Shown: positions 19,052 through 28,730, numbered from the stretch's first letter. The stretch is DNA of 64,000 bases from Taklimakanibacter deserti (GCA_003574785.1 QORU01000012.1:247351-311350), one strand, 5' to 3'. Notes: generated by a model not told the origin, from the sequence alone. Translations and numbers: made by a program.

Positions 19052-20212
19052 ATGACTGCACAACGTTTAACGCCGCGCGACATGCTGGCCCGCCTCGTCG
19101 CCTTCAACACCACGAGCCGCGACGGCAACATCCCGCTCATCGAATTCGTCGAGTCCTATCTCGCCGATTGGGGCATCAAGAGCCTGAGGGTCGATTTCGA
19201 GGCGGGCAGGAAGACCAACCTCTATGCCACCATCGGTCCCGACATCGCGGGCGGCATCGTGCTCTCGGGCCATACCGACGTCGTGCCCGTCGACGGCCAG
19301 GACTGGTCGACCGATCCGTTCGAGCTCGTCGAGAAGGACGACAAGCTCTATGGCCGCGGCACCTGCGACATGAAGGGCTTCCTCGCCACCGCTCTAGCGC
19401 TGGTGCCGGATTTCAAGGCGGCGAAGCTCAAGGCGCCGATCCATCTGGCGCTCTCTTGCGATGAGGAGGTGGGCTGCGTCGGCGTGCGCCCGCTCGTCGC
19501 CTACATGAAGCAGCATCTGCCCCGGCCCAAGGCGGTCATCGTCGGCGAGCCCACGCTGATGAAGGTGGTGAACGCGCATAAGGGCGCCCATACGTTCTCG
19601 ACCGAGGTGTTGGGCCATGAAGCGCATTCGAGTTGCACCCATATCGGCGTCAATTCGATCCTGGTGGCGGGCGAGCTCCTGACCGAGATCGGCCGCCTCG
19701 CCGCCGAGATGCGCGACAGGGGCGATCCTTCGGGCCGCTTCACCCCGCCTTACACGACGGTGCATGTCGGGCTCATCGAAGGCGGCACCGCCAAGAACAT
19801 CATCCCGCGCCGCTGTTCGTTCAAATGGGAGACGCGGCTCTTGCCGGGAAGCGATCCCGACGAGGTGCCGGAGAAGTTCAACCGTTTCGCGCGCACGCTC
19901 GAGCCCGCAATGAAGGCGGTGGCGGAAACGACCGGCATCAGGACCGAGCGCACCAATGCCGTGCCGGGTTTGCGGCCCGAGCCGGATTCGCCCGCCGAGC
20001 ATCTGGCGCTGCATCTCGCCGAGGCCAATGGCAGCGAGGCCGTGTCCTATTGCACCGAGGCCGGGCTCTTCCAGGAGAGCGGCATCCCCACGATCATTTG
20101 CGGTCCGGGCTCGATCGAGCAGGCCCACAAGCCCGACGAGTTCATCGCCATCTCCGAGATGGAAAAATGCGAGACCTTCATGAAACGCCTCATCCGGCAT
20201 TGCGCATCGTAA
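19052..20212 (+). CDS. argE: Acetylornithine deacetylase
   Basis: Zinc-dependent M20-family deacetylase of 386 aa releasing ornithine from N-acetylornithine in arginine synthesis. Metal and catalytic motifs are present: SGHTDVVPVDGQDW (about 71-84, His and Asp), GRGTCDMKGF (bridging Asp), and LSCDEEVGCVGV (general base Glu and metal Glu). AHKGAHTFSTEVLGHEAHSS belongs to the dimerisation domain, and the final metal His is in GSIEQAHKPDEF. Starts 4 nt after apaG. With argF and argD nearby the region covers late arginine synthesis. Confidence 0.92.
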   Translation: MTAQRLTPRDMLARLVAFNTTSRDGNIPLIEFVESYLADWGIKSLRVDFEAGRKTNLYATIGPDIAGGIVLSGHTDVVPVDGQDWSTDPFELVEKDDKLYGRGTCDMKGFLATALALVPDFKAAKLKAPIHLALSCDEEVGCVGVRPLVAYMKQHLPRPKAVIVGEPTLMKVVNAHKGAHTFSTEVLGHEAHSSCTHIGVNSILVAGELLTEIGRLAAEMRDRGDPSGRFTPPYTTVHVGLIEGGTAKNIIPRRCSFKWETRLLPGSDPDEVPEKFNRFARTLEPAMKAVAETTGIRTERTNAVPGLRPEPDSPAEHLALHLAEANGSEAVSYCTEAGLFQESGIPTIICGPGSIEQAHKPDEFIAISEMEKCETFMKRLIRHCAS

Positions 20213-20234
20213 TACCCTCGCCCCACTTCCTCCA

Positions 20235-20273
20235 TTTTCCCCTCTCCCATCCTGCGGACGGGAGAGGGGAAAA
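20235..20273. terminator. Perfect 14-bp hairpin after argE
   Basis: TTTTCCCCTCTCCC (20235-20248) pairs perfectly with GGGAGAGGGGAAAA (20260-20273) around an 11-nt loop. It is 22 nt past the argE stop. There is no T-run on the argE side, so it may be a Rho-assisted or stabilising hairpin rather than a classical terminator; a related palindrome occurs at 31608-31634. Confidence 0.6.
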
Positions 20274-20349
20274 GTTGAGAGGGCGCAATTCAGTTGCACC
20301 AGCCCTTCATCATCCCCATATTTCGGCCGATTATTGACGTGAGGCAGGC

Positions 20350-20838
20350 ATGACCCTGTTGCTGAACATACTGTGGTTCATCCTGGGCGGATTTCTCTCC
20401 GGCCTGGGCTGGCTCTTGGCGACCGTGCTGATGGCGATTTCCATCATCGGCATCCCGTTTGTGCGCTCCTGCTTCACGCTGGCGATGTTTTCCTTCTGGC
20501 CGTTCGGGCGCGACGTGGTTTCACGCAAGGATCTGACCGGCCAGGACGATCTCGGCACCGGCACGCTCGGCCTCATCGGCAACATCGTCTGGTTCGTGCT
20601 GTGCGGCTGGTGGCTCGCGGTCTGGCACATCACCGCCGCGGTCATGCTCGGCATCACCATCATCGGCATACCCTTCGCCGTGCAGCATCTGAAGCTCGCG
20701 GTCGCCTCGCTCCTGCCGGTCGGCAAGACGGTCGTCGATTACGACACGATCGAGCGCGCCCGCGCCGGCCGCAATCCTACTGCGTCTGCGCCTGCGCCTC
20801 AGGCTCCACTTCCTCCGGCGCGAAGCGGTAGTGTGTAG
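20350..20838 (+). CDS. YccF-domain inner membrane protein
   Basis: A 162-aa membrane protein with two YccF repeats. Each has a WF(I/V)L-G block followed by an ISIIGIPF or ITIIGIPFAVQHLKLA helix end, at about residues 8-45 and 80-120. The start has GAGG upstream. The C-terminal Ala/Pro-rich tail overlaps the 3' end of the convergent hslO gene by 62 nt. Function of YccF proteins is not established. Confidence 0.88.
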   Translation: MTLLLNILWFILGGFLSGLGWLLATVLMAISIIGIPFVRSCFTLAMFSFWPFGRDVVSRKDLTGQDDLGTGTLGLIGNIVWFVLCGWWLAVWHITAAVMLGITIIGIPFAVQHLKLAVASLLPVGKTVVDYDTIERARAGRNPTASAPAPQAPLPPARSGSV

Positions 20839-21736
20839 AGCAGAATTCGCAGGTCACATCGATCACGCCGTCGGCCTTCATCGCCGCGCGGTCGTCGTCA
20901 GAGAAGCTCTTCAACAGGTCGCCGATCTTGTCGCGCGAGCAGCTGCAATGGCGCTCGAGCTTGACCGGCCGGTAAACCGTCACACCGTCTTCATGATAAA
21001 GCCGATAGAGCAGTTGTTCCGGCGTCAGCGTCGGATCGAGCAGCTCATGGTCCTCGACCGTGTCGAGCAACAGTCGCGCCTTCACCCAATGATCGTCCTC
21101 GACGATCTTCTCCTCATGGCCTTCCGGCGCATCGCCTGAATGGACCGGCAAGGGGCTGATGCCGCCGTCCTTGGGCAGATGCTGCACCATGATGGCGCCG
21201 GCCCGCCACGATTCCTGGCGCTTGCCCCATTGGGCGAGCGCACCCGCCGCGAGCTTCAGCCGCGTCGGGATCTGCTCCGACTGCTGGAAATAGCCGAGCG
21301 CCGCTTCGGTGAGGGTGAGGCCGCCCAGCGCCACGATGCCCTGATAGCGTTCCATGCCCTGGCCCTGGTCGATGGTCATGGCGAGATGGCCCTTGCCGAG
21401 CAAGGCCTGGGGCGTCGGCGCCTCGAGCCTGGCCACCATGTCGGCATCGAAGCGGGCATAGCCCCGGATGCCGCTGGGCGATGAGAAATCGGCGACCAGG
21501 AGGTCGACCGGCCCGTCGCTGTTCGTCTGCAGGATGAACTTGCCGTCGAATTTGAGCGAGGCGCCGAGCATGGCGGTGAGCGCCACGGCTTCCGCAAGGA
21601 GAGCGGAAACCGGTCCCGGATAATCATGCTTGTGCAGGATGTCGTCGACCACGCCGCCTAAGCGCACGATCCGTCCGCGCACCCCCAAGGGCTTGATCTC
21701 AAAAGGCATAACGATGTTGTCGGGCAGTTCGGTCAT
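20777..21736 (-). CDS. hslO: Redox-regulated chaperone Hsp33
   Basis: Cytosolic holdase activated by oxidation and unfolding. Counting from the upstream in-frame GTG at 21745, the zinc site is CSC at 267-269 and CEFC at 299-302, the expected CxC-x(27-32)-CxxC switch. The N-terminal domain has LLAEAVALTAMLGASLKFDG. I choose ATG 21736 (319 aa). The gene is followed by a convergent yccF and is transcribed in the same direction as argD-argF upstream, a familiar rhizobial argD-argF-hslO order. Confidence 0.93.
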   Translation of the reverse strand: MTELPDNIVMPFEIKPLGVRGRIVRLGGVVDDILHKHDYPGPVSALLAEAVALTAMLGASLKFDGKFILQTNSDGPVDLLVADFSSPSGIRGYARFDADMVARLEAPTPQALLGKGHLAMTIDQGQGMERYQGIVALGGLTLTEAALGYFQQSEQIPTRLKLAAGALAQWGKRQESWRAGAIMVQHLPKDGGISPLPVHSGDAPEGHEEKIVEDDHWVKARLLLDTVEDHELLDPTLTPEQLLYRLYHEDGVTVYRPVKLERHCSCSRDKIGDLLKSFSDDDRAAMKADGVIDVTCEFCSTHYRFAPEEVEPEAQAQTQ

Positions 21737-21800
21737 GGAATTCACGTGTTTCCGCTAGGGCAAGACGGGCTCGCCCTGAAGCTAGCTTGATATTTTGACG

Positions 21801-22736
21801 TCATTCTGCGCCGAGGCACCGCAGCAGAATGCTTTTCTGGATATGGAGACGGTTCTCGGCTTCGTCAAATACTACCGATTGCGGACCATCCATGACATCC
21901 GCCGTTACCTCCTCGCCGCGATGGGCCGGCAGGCAGTGCATGAACAGCGCATCGGGCCTGGCCTTCTTCATCAGCGCGGCATTCACCTGGTAGGGCTTCA
22001 GCATGTTGTGGCGGGCCTTGGCGTCGGTGTCATGCATGGACACCCATACATCGGCGACGACACAGGAGGCATCGGTGACCGCTTCTTCGGCCGAGGTCGT
22101 GACCTTGACCTTGCCGCCCTTGTCCTTGGCCCAGGCGAGCGCGCTGGCGTCGGGCGAAAGCTCTGTCGGACAGCCGAGCCGCAACTCGCCGCCGAGCTTG
22201 GTCATCGCATGGATCCAGGACGTCGCGACATTGTTCCCGTCGCCCACCCAGGCGATGGCATGCTTGTCGATCGAGCCCCGATGTTCCTCGAAAGTCATGA
22301 TATCGGCCATGACCTGGCAGGGATGCGATTTGTTGGTGAGCCCGTTGATCACCGGCACGGTCGCATGCTGGGCGAGCTCGAGCAGATGGTCGTGGCGCTT
22401 GGCGCGGATCATGATGGCATCGACATAGCGCGACAGCACCTGCGCCGTGTCGGCGACCGTCTCGCCGCGGCCGAGCTGCATGTCATTGGCCGAGATGACG
22501 AGCACCTCGCCGCCCAGCTGCCGCATTGCCACCTCGAAGGAGACGCGCGTGCGCGTCGAAGGCTGCTGGAAGATCATGGCCAGCACCCTGCCTTTGAGCG
22601 GCGCATCCGCCTCGACATGGCCTTTGGGCCAGCCCTTGCGTGCGATCTTCATCGCCTGCGACCGGTCGAGGATCTGGCGCAATTCGGCCTGGCTCAAATC
22701 GGAAATATCGAGGAAATGCCGCGGGGTGTCAGCCAT
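21801..22736 (-). CDS. argF: Ornithine carbamoyltransferase
   Basis: Forms citrulline from ornithine and carbamoyl phosphate; 311 aa. The carbamoyl-phosphate loop is [15 protein letters not shown] (about 54-68), ornithine-site blocks are [14 protein letters not shown] and [11 protein letters not shown], and the hallmark [11 protein letters not shown] is near residue 265. The ATG at 22736 ([12 protein letters not shown]) gives the usual N-terminus; the frame is open 14 codons further upstream but overlaps little beyond the argD end. It follows argD by 11 nt. Confidence 0.95.
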   Translation of the reverse strand: MADTPRHFLDISDLSQAELRQILDRSQAMKIARKGWPKGHVEADAPLKGRVLAMIFQQPSTRTRVSFEVAMRQLGGEVLVISANDMQLGRGETVADTAQVLSRYVDAIMIRAKRHDHLLELAQHATVPVINGLTNKSHPCQVMADIMTFEEHRGSIDKHAIAWVGDGNNVATSWIHAMTKLGGELRLGCPTELSPDASALAWAKDKGGKVKVTTSAEEAVTDASCVVADVWVSMHDTDAKARHNMLKPYQVNAALMKKARPDALFMHCLPAHRGEEVTADVMDGPQSVVFDEAENRLHIQKSILLRCLGAE

Positions 22737-22747
22737 GGCGAAGAATC

Positions 22748-23929
22748 TTAAGCGCGCTTGACTTTGAAGGACTGGCAAGTGCGCTCGAGCTTCGCCACGG
22801 CTTCGGCGAGATCATCGTCCGACACGATGAGCGGCGGCAGGAGGCGCACCACATTGTCGCCCGCGGCGATGGTGAGGAGCTGCTGATCGAGGGCGTGAGC
22901 GACGAAATCGGTGTTCGGCACCTTCGTCTTGATGCCCATCATCAGCCCGTCGCCCCTGACATCCTCGATGATGTCGGGATGGCTGTCCTTCAGCCCAGCG
23001 AGCTTCTGCTTGAAATTGAGGCCGCGCTGGCGCACCCGGTCGAGAAAGCCGTCGGCGAGGACGACATCGAGCACCGCATTGCCGACGGCCATGGCGAGCG
23101 GATTGCCGCCGAAGGTCGAGCCATGCGTGCCGGCGGTCATGCCTTGTGCCGCTTCCCTGGTGGCGAGGCAGGCGCCGACCGGAAAGCCTCCGCCGATGCC
23201 CTTGGCGATCGCCATGATGTCGGGCGTGACCCCCGCCCATTCATGGGCGAAGAATTTTCCCGTGCGGCCGACGCCCGATTGTACTTCATCGAGAAGCAGG
23301 AGCAGGCCGTGTTCGTCGCAGATCTCGCGTAGGCGCTTCAGCTTCTTCGGCGGCACCGGGCGCAGGCCGCCTTCACCCTGGATCGGCTCGATCAGGATGC
23401 CGGCGGTGGCATCGGTGATGGCGGCGAGAAGCGCCTTCTCGTCATCGAAGGGAACCTGGTCGAAGCCGTCGACCTTGGGGCCGAAGCCTTCGATATATTT
23501 TGGCTGGCCGCCGGCGGCGATCGTGGCCAGCGTCCGGCCATGGAAGGCGCCCTCGAAGGTGATGATGCGGTAGCGCTCCGGATGGCCTTTGGCGGCATGA
23601 AATTTGCGCGCCATCTTGATCGTGCATTCGAGCGCCTCGGCGCCGGAATTGGTGAAGAAGACGGTGTCCGCGAAGGTCGCTTCCGTCAGGCGCTTGGCGA
23701 GCTTCTCCTGGCCCGGGATCACATAGAGGTTGGACGTGTGCCAGACCTTCGCGGCCTGCTCCGTCAGCGCCTTGACCAGATGCGGATGGGCGTGGCCCAG
23801 GCTGGTGACGGCGACGCCGGCGCCGAAATCGAGATATTCCTTACCGTCCTCCGTATAGAGACGCAGGCCCTTGCCGTGGTCGAAGGCGAGAGGCGCGCGC
23901 TTATAGGTCGGGAGCACGGAAGTGTTCAT
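22748..23929 (-). CDS. argD: Acetylornithine aminotransferase
   Basis: PLP-dependent class III aminotransferase of 393 aa making N-acetylornithine. The PLP-phosphate block is [19 protein letters not shown], the aromatic stacking stretch is [15 protein letters not shown], the Asp-containing block is [19 protein letters not shown], and the Schiff-base lysine is in [16 protein letters not shown] (about 243-258). First gene of argD-argF(-hslO). The long upstream gap to gcrA carries regulatory elements. Confidence 0.95.
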   Translation of the reverse strand: MNTSVLPTYKRAPLAFDHGKGLRLYTEDGKEYLDFGAGVAVTSLGHAHPHLVKALTEQAAKVWHTSNLYVIPGQEKLAKRLTEATFADTVFFTNSGAEALECTIKMARKFHAAKGHPERYRIITFEGAFHGRTLATIAAGGQPKYIEGFGPKVDGFDQVPFDDEKALLAAITDATAGILIEPIQGEGGLRPVPPKKLKRLREICDEHGLLLLLDEVQSGVGRTGKFFAHEWAGVTPDIMAIAKGIGGGFPVGACLATREAAQGMTAGTHGSTFGGNPLAMAVGNAVLDVVLADGFLDRVRQRGLNFKQKLAGLKDSHPDIIEDVRGDGLMMGIKTKVPNTDFVAHALDQQLLTIAAGDNVVRLLPPLIVSDDDLAEAVAKLERTCQSFKVKRA

Positions 23930-24048
23930 GGGCCCAGTCCAAATGAAAATGCCGCCACGACTGGCGGCCTTGAGCCCTGCTTATATGTGTTCCCTCCCTA
24001 GGGGTCAATCACGCGGGCCCCCGGCGAAAGGTCGGATAGGCTCCACCT

Positions 24049-24332
24049 GAGTCAAACCGTCGCATGGACCCCTGATTCGCCCGCCTGTTAGGTTTTCCTT
24101 AACCGTCCCTCCTTCGCTGAAGCTTCGGAGGGCAAAGGCGGTCCTGCGAAGCGCGCTAGCGCGAAGCAGGAAGAGAGTTGGGGAAAACCTCTTAAAGTGA
24201 GTGCCGGATTCTTGATGGTGAGTCACGGTATATTGTATGGTTAGGCCATCAAGCTACGAGATGTAGCGTTCATCTAGTCAGTTTTGGGCAAAGAACGCTG
24301 GACATGCGGGTCCAGCGAAGTGTGAGGGATTC
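24049..24332. promoter_or_regulatory. Cluster of five GANTC (CcrM) sites upstream of gcrA
   Basis: GANTC motifs occur at 24049-24053, 24074-24078, 24207-24211, 24220-24224 and 24328-24332. At this base composition about one per 300 nt is expected, so five in 284 nt is roughly five-fold enriched. GANTC is the CcrM methylation target read by GcrA, and the last site is 44 nt before the gcrA ATG. The rest of the 446-nt gap 23930-24375 shows no convincing gene. Confidence 0.55.
24088..24103. promoter_or_regulatory. Near-consensus CtrA binding box upstream of gcrA
   Basis: TTAG-GTTTTCC-TTAAC matches the CtrA full site TTAA-N7-TTAAC with one mismatch and the exact seven-base spacer. It lies about 270 nt before gcrA and also upstream of argD. 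CtrA represses gcrA in Caulobacter, so the location makes sense, although the distance is large. Confidence 0.5.
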
Positions 24333-24375
24333 GAGCGTGAACAGCGAAATTGGGGCCAGCCACGGAGGCGATAAG

Positions 24376-24909
24376 ATGTCCTGGACGGATGAGCGGGTGG
24401 AGCTCTTGAAGCGACTATGGACGGAGGGCCTGAGCGCCAGCCAGATCGCCGGACGCCTCGGCAACGGTGTCACGCGCAACGCCGTCATCGGCAAGGTCCA
24501 CCGCCTCAACCTCTCGGGAAGGGCGCCCCAGCCCAGAAGCTCCGTGCCGCGGCCGCGCCGCACAAGGGAGCCCAGCCACCCGGGCGGCCGGACCACGCCG
24601 TCCATTCATCTGCCCACCACCGGAGCGACGGCGCTCAAGCCGTCCTACCGCGCCGAGGCGCAGCCCCGCCCCTTGCCGGTGCCCGAGCCCCAGCCCTTGC
24701 GGCTGGTCGATCTCCCCAAGGACGGGCGGGTGACCATCCTCCATCTCTCGGACAAAACCTGCAAATGGCCGATCGGCGATCCGGGGGCCGAGGATTTCTG
24801 CTTCTGCGGACACAAGCCGCGTGACGGCTCGCCCTATTGCGAATATCACGCTCGGCTCGCCTATCAGCCGCTGCAGGACCGCCGCCACCGCCGGGTGTCG
24901 AACGGCTGA
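24376..24909 (+). CDS. gcrA: GcrA cell cycle regulator
   Basis: Alphaproteobacterial cell-cycle regulator that binds RNA polymerase sigma-70 and activates promoters carrying methylated GANTC. The 177-aa protein starts MSWTDERVELLKRLWTEGLS with the helix-turn-helix SASQIAGRLGNGVTRNAVIG (about 19-38) and KVHRLNLSGRA. A Pro/Arg-rich linker follows, then the C-terminal domain CKWPIGDPGAEDFCFCGHKP and SPYCEYHARLAYQP. ATG 24376 has GGAGGCG upstream; an in-frame upstream extension to 24304 lacks homology. Confidence 0.95.
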   Translation: MSWTDERVELLKRLWTEGLSASQIAGRLGNGVTRNAVIGKVHRLNLSGRAPQPRSSVPRPRRTREPSHPGGRTTPSIHLPTTGATALKPSYRAEAQPRPLPVPEPQPLRLVDLPKDGRVTILHLSDKTCKWPIGDPGAEDFCFCGHKPRDGSPYCEYHARLAYQPLQDRRHRRVSNG

Positions 24910-25070
24910 TCCGGGAGAGGGCCGTCATCGCCTTGCGTTCGCCTGTTTTCCCAGGCACAAAGGCAGGCATGTTCGACCTTCGCCCGACGATACGAATGCG
25001 TGGGCCCTGCCAGCAGGAGACTAGCGGCAAGGGTTGAGCGCGTCATGCCGCGCTTGTGAGCGTCGAAATC

Positions 25071-25103
25071 AAGCCCTTCCGTCCTGCGGAGGGCTTTTTT
25101 ATT
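25071..25103 (+). terminator. Intrinsic terminator
   Basis: AAGCCCT-T-CCG pairs with CGG-AGGGCTT around TCCTG, followed by TTTTTTATT. It lies 162 nt after gcrA and 49 nt before the methionyl-tRNA synthetase ATG. It most simply ends gcrA transcription; it could also act as an attenuator in a leader of the synthetase gene, but no alternative pairing or Met-rich leader peptide is evident. Confidence 0.75.
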
Positions 25104-25151
25104 GGCTTGAACCGGATTTCGACGCGCCATTCGAAGAACCCGGAGGCCACC

Positions 25152-26849
25152 ATGGCCAAGGCACTGATCACCAGCGCGCTTCCCTACATCAACGGCATCA
25201 AGCATCTCGGCAATTTCGCGGGCTCGCTTCTGCCGGCCGACATTCATGCCCGCTTTCGCCGCCAGATCGGCGACGAGACATTGTTCATCTGCGCCACCGA
25301 CGAACATGGAACGCCGGCCGAACTCGCGGCCGCGCGAGCCGGCATCGACATTAGGGAGTTCTGCCGCGCGCAACATGAGCTCCAGGCCGGCATCTATCAG
25401 CGCCTTCATCTGTCTTTCGATCATTTCGGCCGCTCGTCCTCGGTCCAGAACCACGCGCTGACACAACATTTCTTCCTGCGGCTCGAAGCGCGCGGCCTGG
25501 TCGAGGAACGCATCGTCGAGCAGATCTATTCGCCTGCCGATGCGCGTTTCCTTCCCGACCGCTATGTCATCGGCACCTGTCCCTTCTGCCGTTCCGAGCG
25601 GGCGCGCGGCGATCAATGCGAGAGCTGCACGCGGCCTTTGGATCCGACCGATCTCTTGAGTCCCAGATCGGCCTTGTCGGGAAGTGCTGATCTCGAGCGG
25701 CGCCCGAGCCGGCATCTGTACCTCAGGCAATCGGCGCTGGTGGAGGAGCTTGCGGCGTGGATCGACAGCCGCAAGGGCTGGCCGCGGCTCGTGACCTCGA
25801 TCGCGCGCAAATGGATCGCCGAGGGCATCGCCGATCGCTGCATCACGCGCGATCTTGCCTGGGGCGTGCCGGTGCCGAAGCCGGGTTTCGAGGGCAAGGT
25901 CTTCTATGTCTGGTTCGACGCGCCCATCGCCTATATTGCCGCGGCACAGGAATGGGCGGACCTCGATCCTGCGCTGCGCGACTGGCGATCCTGGTGGCTT
26001 GCGGGGGAAGAAGTCGACTACATCCAGTTTCTCGGCAAGGACAATGTGCCGTTCCACACCGTGAGCTTTCCCTCGACCTTGCTCGGGTCGGGAGAGAAGT
26101 GGAAGACCGCCGATCTCATCAAGGGGGTGAACTGGCTCACTTACGAGGGCGGGAAATTCTCGACCAGCGCCAGGCGCGGGGTTTTTCTGGATCAGGCGCT
26201 CGACCTCTTGCCGGCCGATTATTGGCGCTGGTGGCTTGCGGCCAATGCGCCGGAAAGCGGCGACACCGATTTCAGCTTTGCCCGCTTCGCCGTCGATGTG
26301 AATCACGATCTGGCCGATACGCTAGGCAATCTCGTCAATCGCGTCCTGAAGTTCGTAAGCTCGCGCTATGGCGGCCGGGTGCCGGAGGGCGGTGCGCCCG
26401 CCGAAGCGGAGCAGCGCTTGACGCGCGAGATCGAGCAGCGGCTCACCTCCTTGCGCGCGCATCATGCTGCGGTCGAATTGCGCAAATCCGCCGAGGACGT
26501 GCGGGCCATCTGGCGCCTGGCCAACAACTACCTCGCCGCCGAGGCGCCATGGACAGCCTATGGTGACGATCCCGCGCGCGCCGCGATCGTCACCAGGACC
26601 GGGATCAATCTGGTGGCTCTCGCGGCGATCGTGGCGGAACCTTTCATCCCGGCGACCGCCGCCCGCATCCTGTCGGCTCTGGGGCTTTCTTCTGCCGCGC
26701 TCGGATGGCCCTCTGCCCAAACCGCGCTCGTGGCGATTGAAGCGAACAAAGAGGTCAAGGCGCCGCCCGTGCTTTTCGCCAAGCTGTCGCCGGAATGGGT
26801 TGCGGAGAATACGCGCCGTTTCGCCGGAACGGCATCGGCCGAGGCGTGA
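25152..26849 (+). CDS. Methionyl-tRNA synthetase, MetG1-like with KFSTS motif
   Basis: Class I aminoacyl-tRNA synthetase, 565 aa, starting at an ATG with GGAGG. The HIGH-type motif is HLGN (18-21). A zinc knuckle CPFCRSERARGDQCESCTRP (about 139-158) lies in the connective peptide. VFYVWFDAPIAYI and QFLGKDNVPFHTVSFPS are strongly MetRS-like. The KMSKS loop reads KFSTS (in GGKFSTSARRGVF), with Thr for the second Lys. There is an anticodon-binding helical domain but no C-terminal tRNA-binding extension. Alphaproteobacteria usually have a shorter MetG of about 510 aa, so this may be a second, laterally gained enzyme. Confidence 0.88.
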   Translation: MAKALITSALPYINGIKHLGNFAGSLLPADIHARFRRQIGDETLFICATDEHGTPAELAAARAGIDIREFCRAQHELQAGIYQRLHLSFDHFGRSSSVQNHALTQHFFLRLEARGLVEERIVEQIYSPADARFLPDRYVIGTCPFCRSERARGDQCESCTRPLDPTDLLSPRSALSGSADLERRPSRHLYLRQSALVEELAAWIDSRKGWPRLVTSIARKWIAEGIADRCITRDLAWGVPVPKPGFEGKVFYVWFDAPIAYIAAAQEWADLDPALRDWRSWWLAGEEVDYIQFLGKDNVPFHTVSFPSTLLGSGEKWKTADLIKGVNWLTYEGGKFSTSARRGVFLDQALDLLPADYWRWWLAANAPESGDTDFSFARFAVDVNHDLADTLGNLVNRVLKFVSSRYGGRVPEGGAPAEAEQRLTREIEQRLTSLRAHHAAVELRKSAEDVRAIWRLANNYLAAEAPWTAYGDDPARAAIVTRTGINLVALAAIVAEPFIPATAARILSALGLSSAALGWPSAQTALVAIEANKEVKAPPVLFAKLSPEWVAENTRRFAGTASAEA

Positions 26850-26914
26850 TCGAAACAGTTATCCACTTTTCCCGATCACGCGCTAGTATCGGGGTAAACT
26901 CGCCCGGGTGCCCT

Positions 26915-28678
26915 ATGGCTGAAACGCGACCGGTTCGCCGTCTTGCCGCTATCCTCGTCGGCGATGTCGTCGGCTATTCGCGCCTCATGGAGGCCGACGA
27001 GGCGCAAGCTCTCGCGGCCCTCAGGGACTTGCGGGCACAAACACTCGAGCCGCTGATCGAATCACATTCCGGCCGGCTGGTGAAGACCATGGGCGACGGC
27101 GTGCTGGTCGAATTTGCCAGCGCCGTCAATGCGGTCGCCTGCGCCCTTGCCATCCAGGCACGCATGGCCGAAGCGAGCGGCCCGCTCACCGAAGAGAAGC
27201 GCATCCTGTTGCGGATCGGCATCAGCCTGGGGGATGTCGTCGAAGACGGCTCGGACATTTATGGCGATGGCGTCAATATCGCGACACGCCTCGAGGCTTT
27301 GTCGCCGCCGGGCGGCGTCTGCATAGCCGCCAATGTGCACGAAGCCGTGGGCGGAAAGATCAATCTGGCGGCCGAAGATCTCGGCGAATGTCACCTCAAG
27401 AATATTGCCCGCCCGGTGCGGGCCTATGTCCTGCGCGACGGCGCAAGGATCAGGCCGCAAGCTCAGCCGTTACTGCTGCCGGACAAGCCTTCCATTGCCG
27501 TTCTGGCGTTCGAGAATCTGAGCGGAGAACCAGAGCAGGATTATTTTGCCGATGGCATCGTCGAGGAGATCATAACGGCGTTGTCGCGGATCAAATGGCT
27601 GTTCGTCATCGCGCGCAATTCGAGCTTTGCCTATAAGGGGCGGATGGTCGATGTGAAGCAGGTCGGTCGCGAGCTCGGCGTCCGCTATGTGCTCGAGGGC
27701 AGCGTGCGCAAGTCGGGCAGCCGCATGCGCATAAATGGACAGCTCATCGATGCCTCGACCGGCATTCAGATCTGGGCTGACCGCTTCGAGGGCGCGCTCG
27801 CGGACATCTTTGACTTGCAGGATCAGGTCACCATGCGCGTCGTGGGCGCCATTTCGCCCAAGCTGGAGGAAGCCGAAATCGAGCGCGCCAAGGGGAAGCC
27901 GACGGACAGCCTTGACGCCTATCAGTGCCACATGCGCGGCATGGCGGCATTTTATCAATTGACTGAAGAGGGTAGTAGAGAGGCCCTCATCCAGTTCTAT
28001 CGCGCGATCGATATCGATCCGAATTTCGCTTCCGCTTTTGGCATGGCGGCGCGCGCCTATGCTCAACGCAAGGCGTTCGGCTGGCCGCAGACAAGAGCCG
28101 ATGAGGGCGATGAGGTGGAGCGCCTGGCGAGACGCGCAGCCATGCTGGGCAAGGACGACGCCGTGACCCTCACCATGGCCGGCATTGCGCTCGCCTATAC
28201 GATCGGGGATCTCGACAGTGGCGACTCGTTGATCAACCGAGCCCTGACGCTCAATCCCAACCTCGCCTCGGCCTGGTTTTTCAGCGGCTGGGTCAAGGTC
28301 TGGCTCGGCGACAGTGCTACGGCGATTGATCATCTTTCGCGCGCCATGCGTTTGAGCCCGCAGGATCCGAATATGTACAACATGCACGCGGCGACGGCCG
28401 GCGCGCATTTCGTCGCCGGCCGATACGACCAGGCGATGTCGTCGGCGACGATGGCCGTGGAGAACCAGCCGAACTACGCCCTGGCGAACAGCCTCCTGGC
28501 CGCGAGTGCTGCTCATTGTGGGCATGCATCGATCGCTCGCCGTGCCCTTGACCGGCTGCTGCAGCTCGAACCCGACCTGCATATCTCCTGGCTCACCGAC
28601 ATGTTCCCTCTTCGGCGCGCCGAGGACATTGCAAGTCTCGCCGAAGGCTTGCGCAAAGCGGGCCTTCAGAGCGATTGA
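26915..28678 (+). CDS. Class III adenylate cyclase fused to TolB-like/TPR module
   Basis: A 587-aa soluble protein. Residues 1-170 form a class III nucleotide cyclase domain: metal-binding Asp in LVGDVVGYSRLM and in MGDGVLVEF, and YGDGVNIATRLE carrying the adenine-recognition Asp and the Asn/Arg transition-state pair, so activity is plausible. Residues about 190-310 match the TolB-like segment (DKPSIAVLAFENLSGEPEQD, YFADGIVEEIITALSR, LFVIARNSSF), and the rest is TPR-like. Start ATG 26915. Such proteins are expanded in rhizobia; the signal they sense is unknown. A close relative is at 59241-61010. Confidence 0.88.
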   Translation: MAETRPVRRLAAILVGDVVGYSRLMEADEAQALAALRDLRAQTLEPLIESHSGRLVKTMGDGVLVEFASAVNAVACALAIQARMAEASGPLTEEKRILLRIGISLGDVVEDGSDIYGDGVNIATRLEALSPPGGVCIAANVHEAVGGKINLAAEDLGECHLKNIARPVRAYVLRDGARIRPQAQPLLLPDKPSIAVLAFENLSGEPEQDYFADGIVEEIITALSRIKWLFVIARNSSFAYKGRMVDVKQVGRELGVRYVLEGSVRKSGSRMRINGQLIDASTGIQIWADRFEGALADIFDLQDQVTMRVVGAISPKLEEAEIERAKGKPTDSLDAYQCHMRGMAAFYQLTEEGSREALIQFYRAIDIDPNFASAFGMAARAYAQRKAFGWPQTRADEGDEVERLARRAAMLGKDDAVTLTMAGIALAYTIGDLDSGDSLINRALTLNPNLASAWFFSGWVKVWLGDSATAIDHLSRAMRLSPQDPNMYNMHAATAGAHFVAGRYDQAMSSATMAVENQPNYALANSLLAASAAHCGHASIARRALDRLLQLEPDLHISWLTDMFPLRRAEDIASLAEGLRKAGLQSD

Positions 28679-28730
28679 ATTGAGAGTGCTGAATGGGTGT
28701 CGACGGTGGACAAGGCAGCCAACATAGGTT

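Noticed and set aside
24005..24226. Short minus-strand open frame in the argD-gcrA gap
   Set aside because: No ribosome site and a low-complexity product; the stretch looks regulatory and overlaps the CtrA-like box.
24910..25151. Possible Met-responsive leader or T-box before the methionyl-tRNA synthetase
   Set aside because: Only a simple terminator is seen. There is no specifier loop or anti-terminator pairing and no Met-rich leader peptide, and T-boxes are rare in this class.
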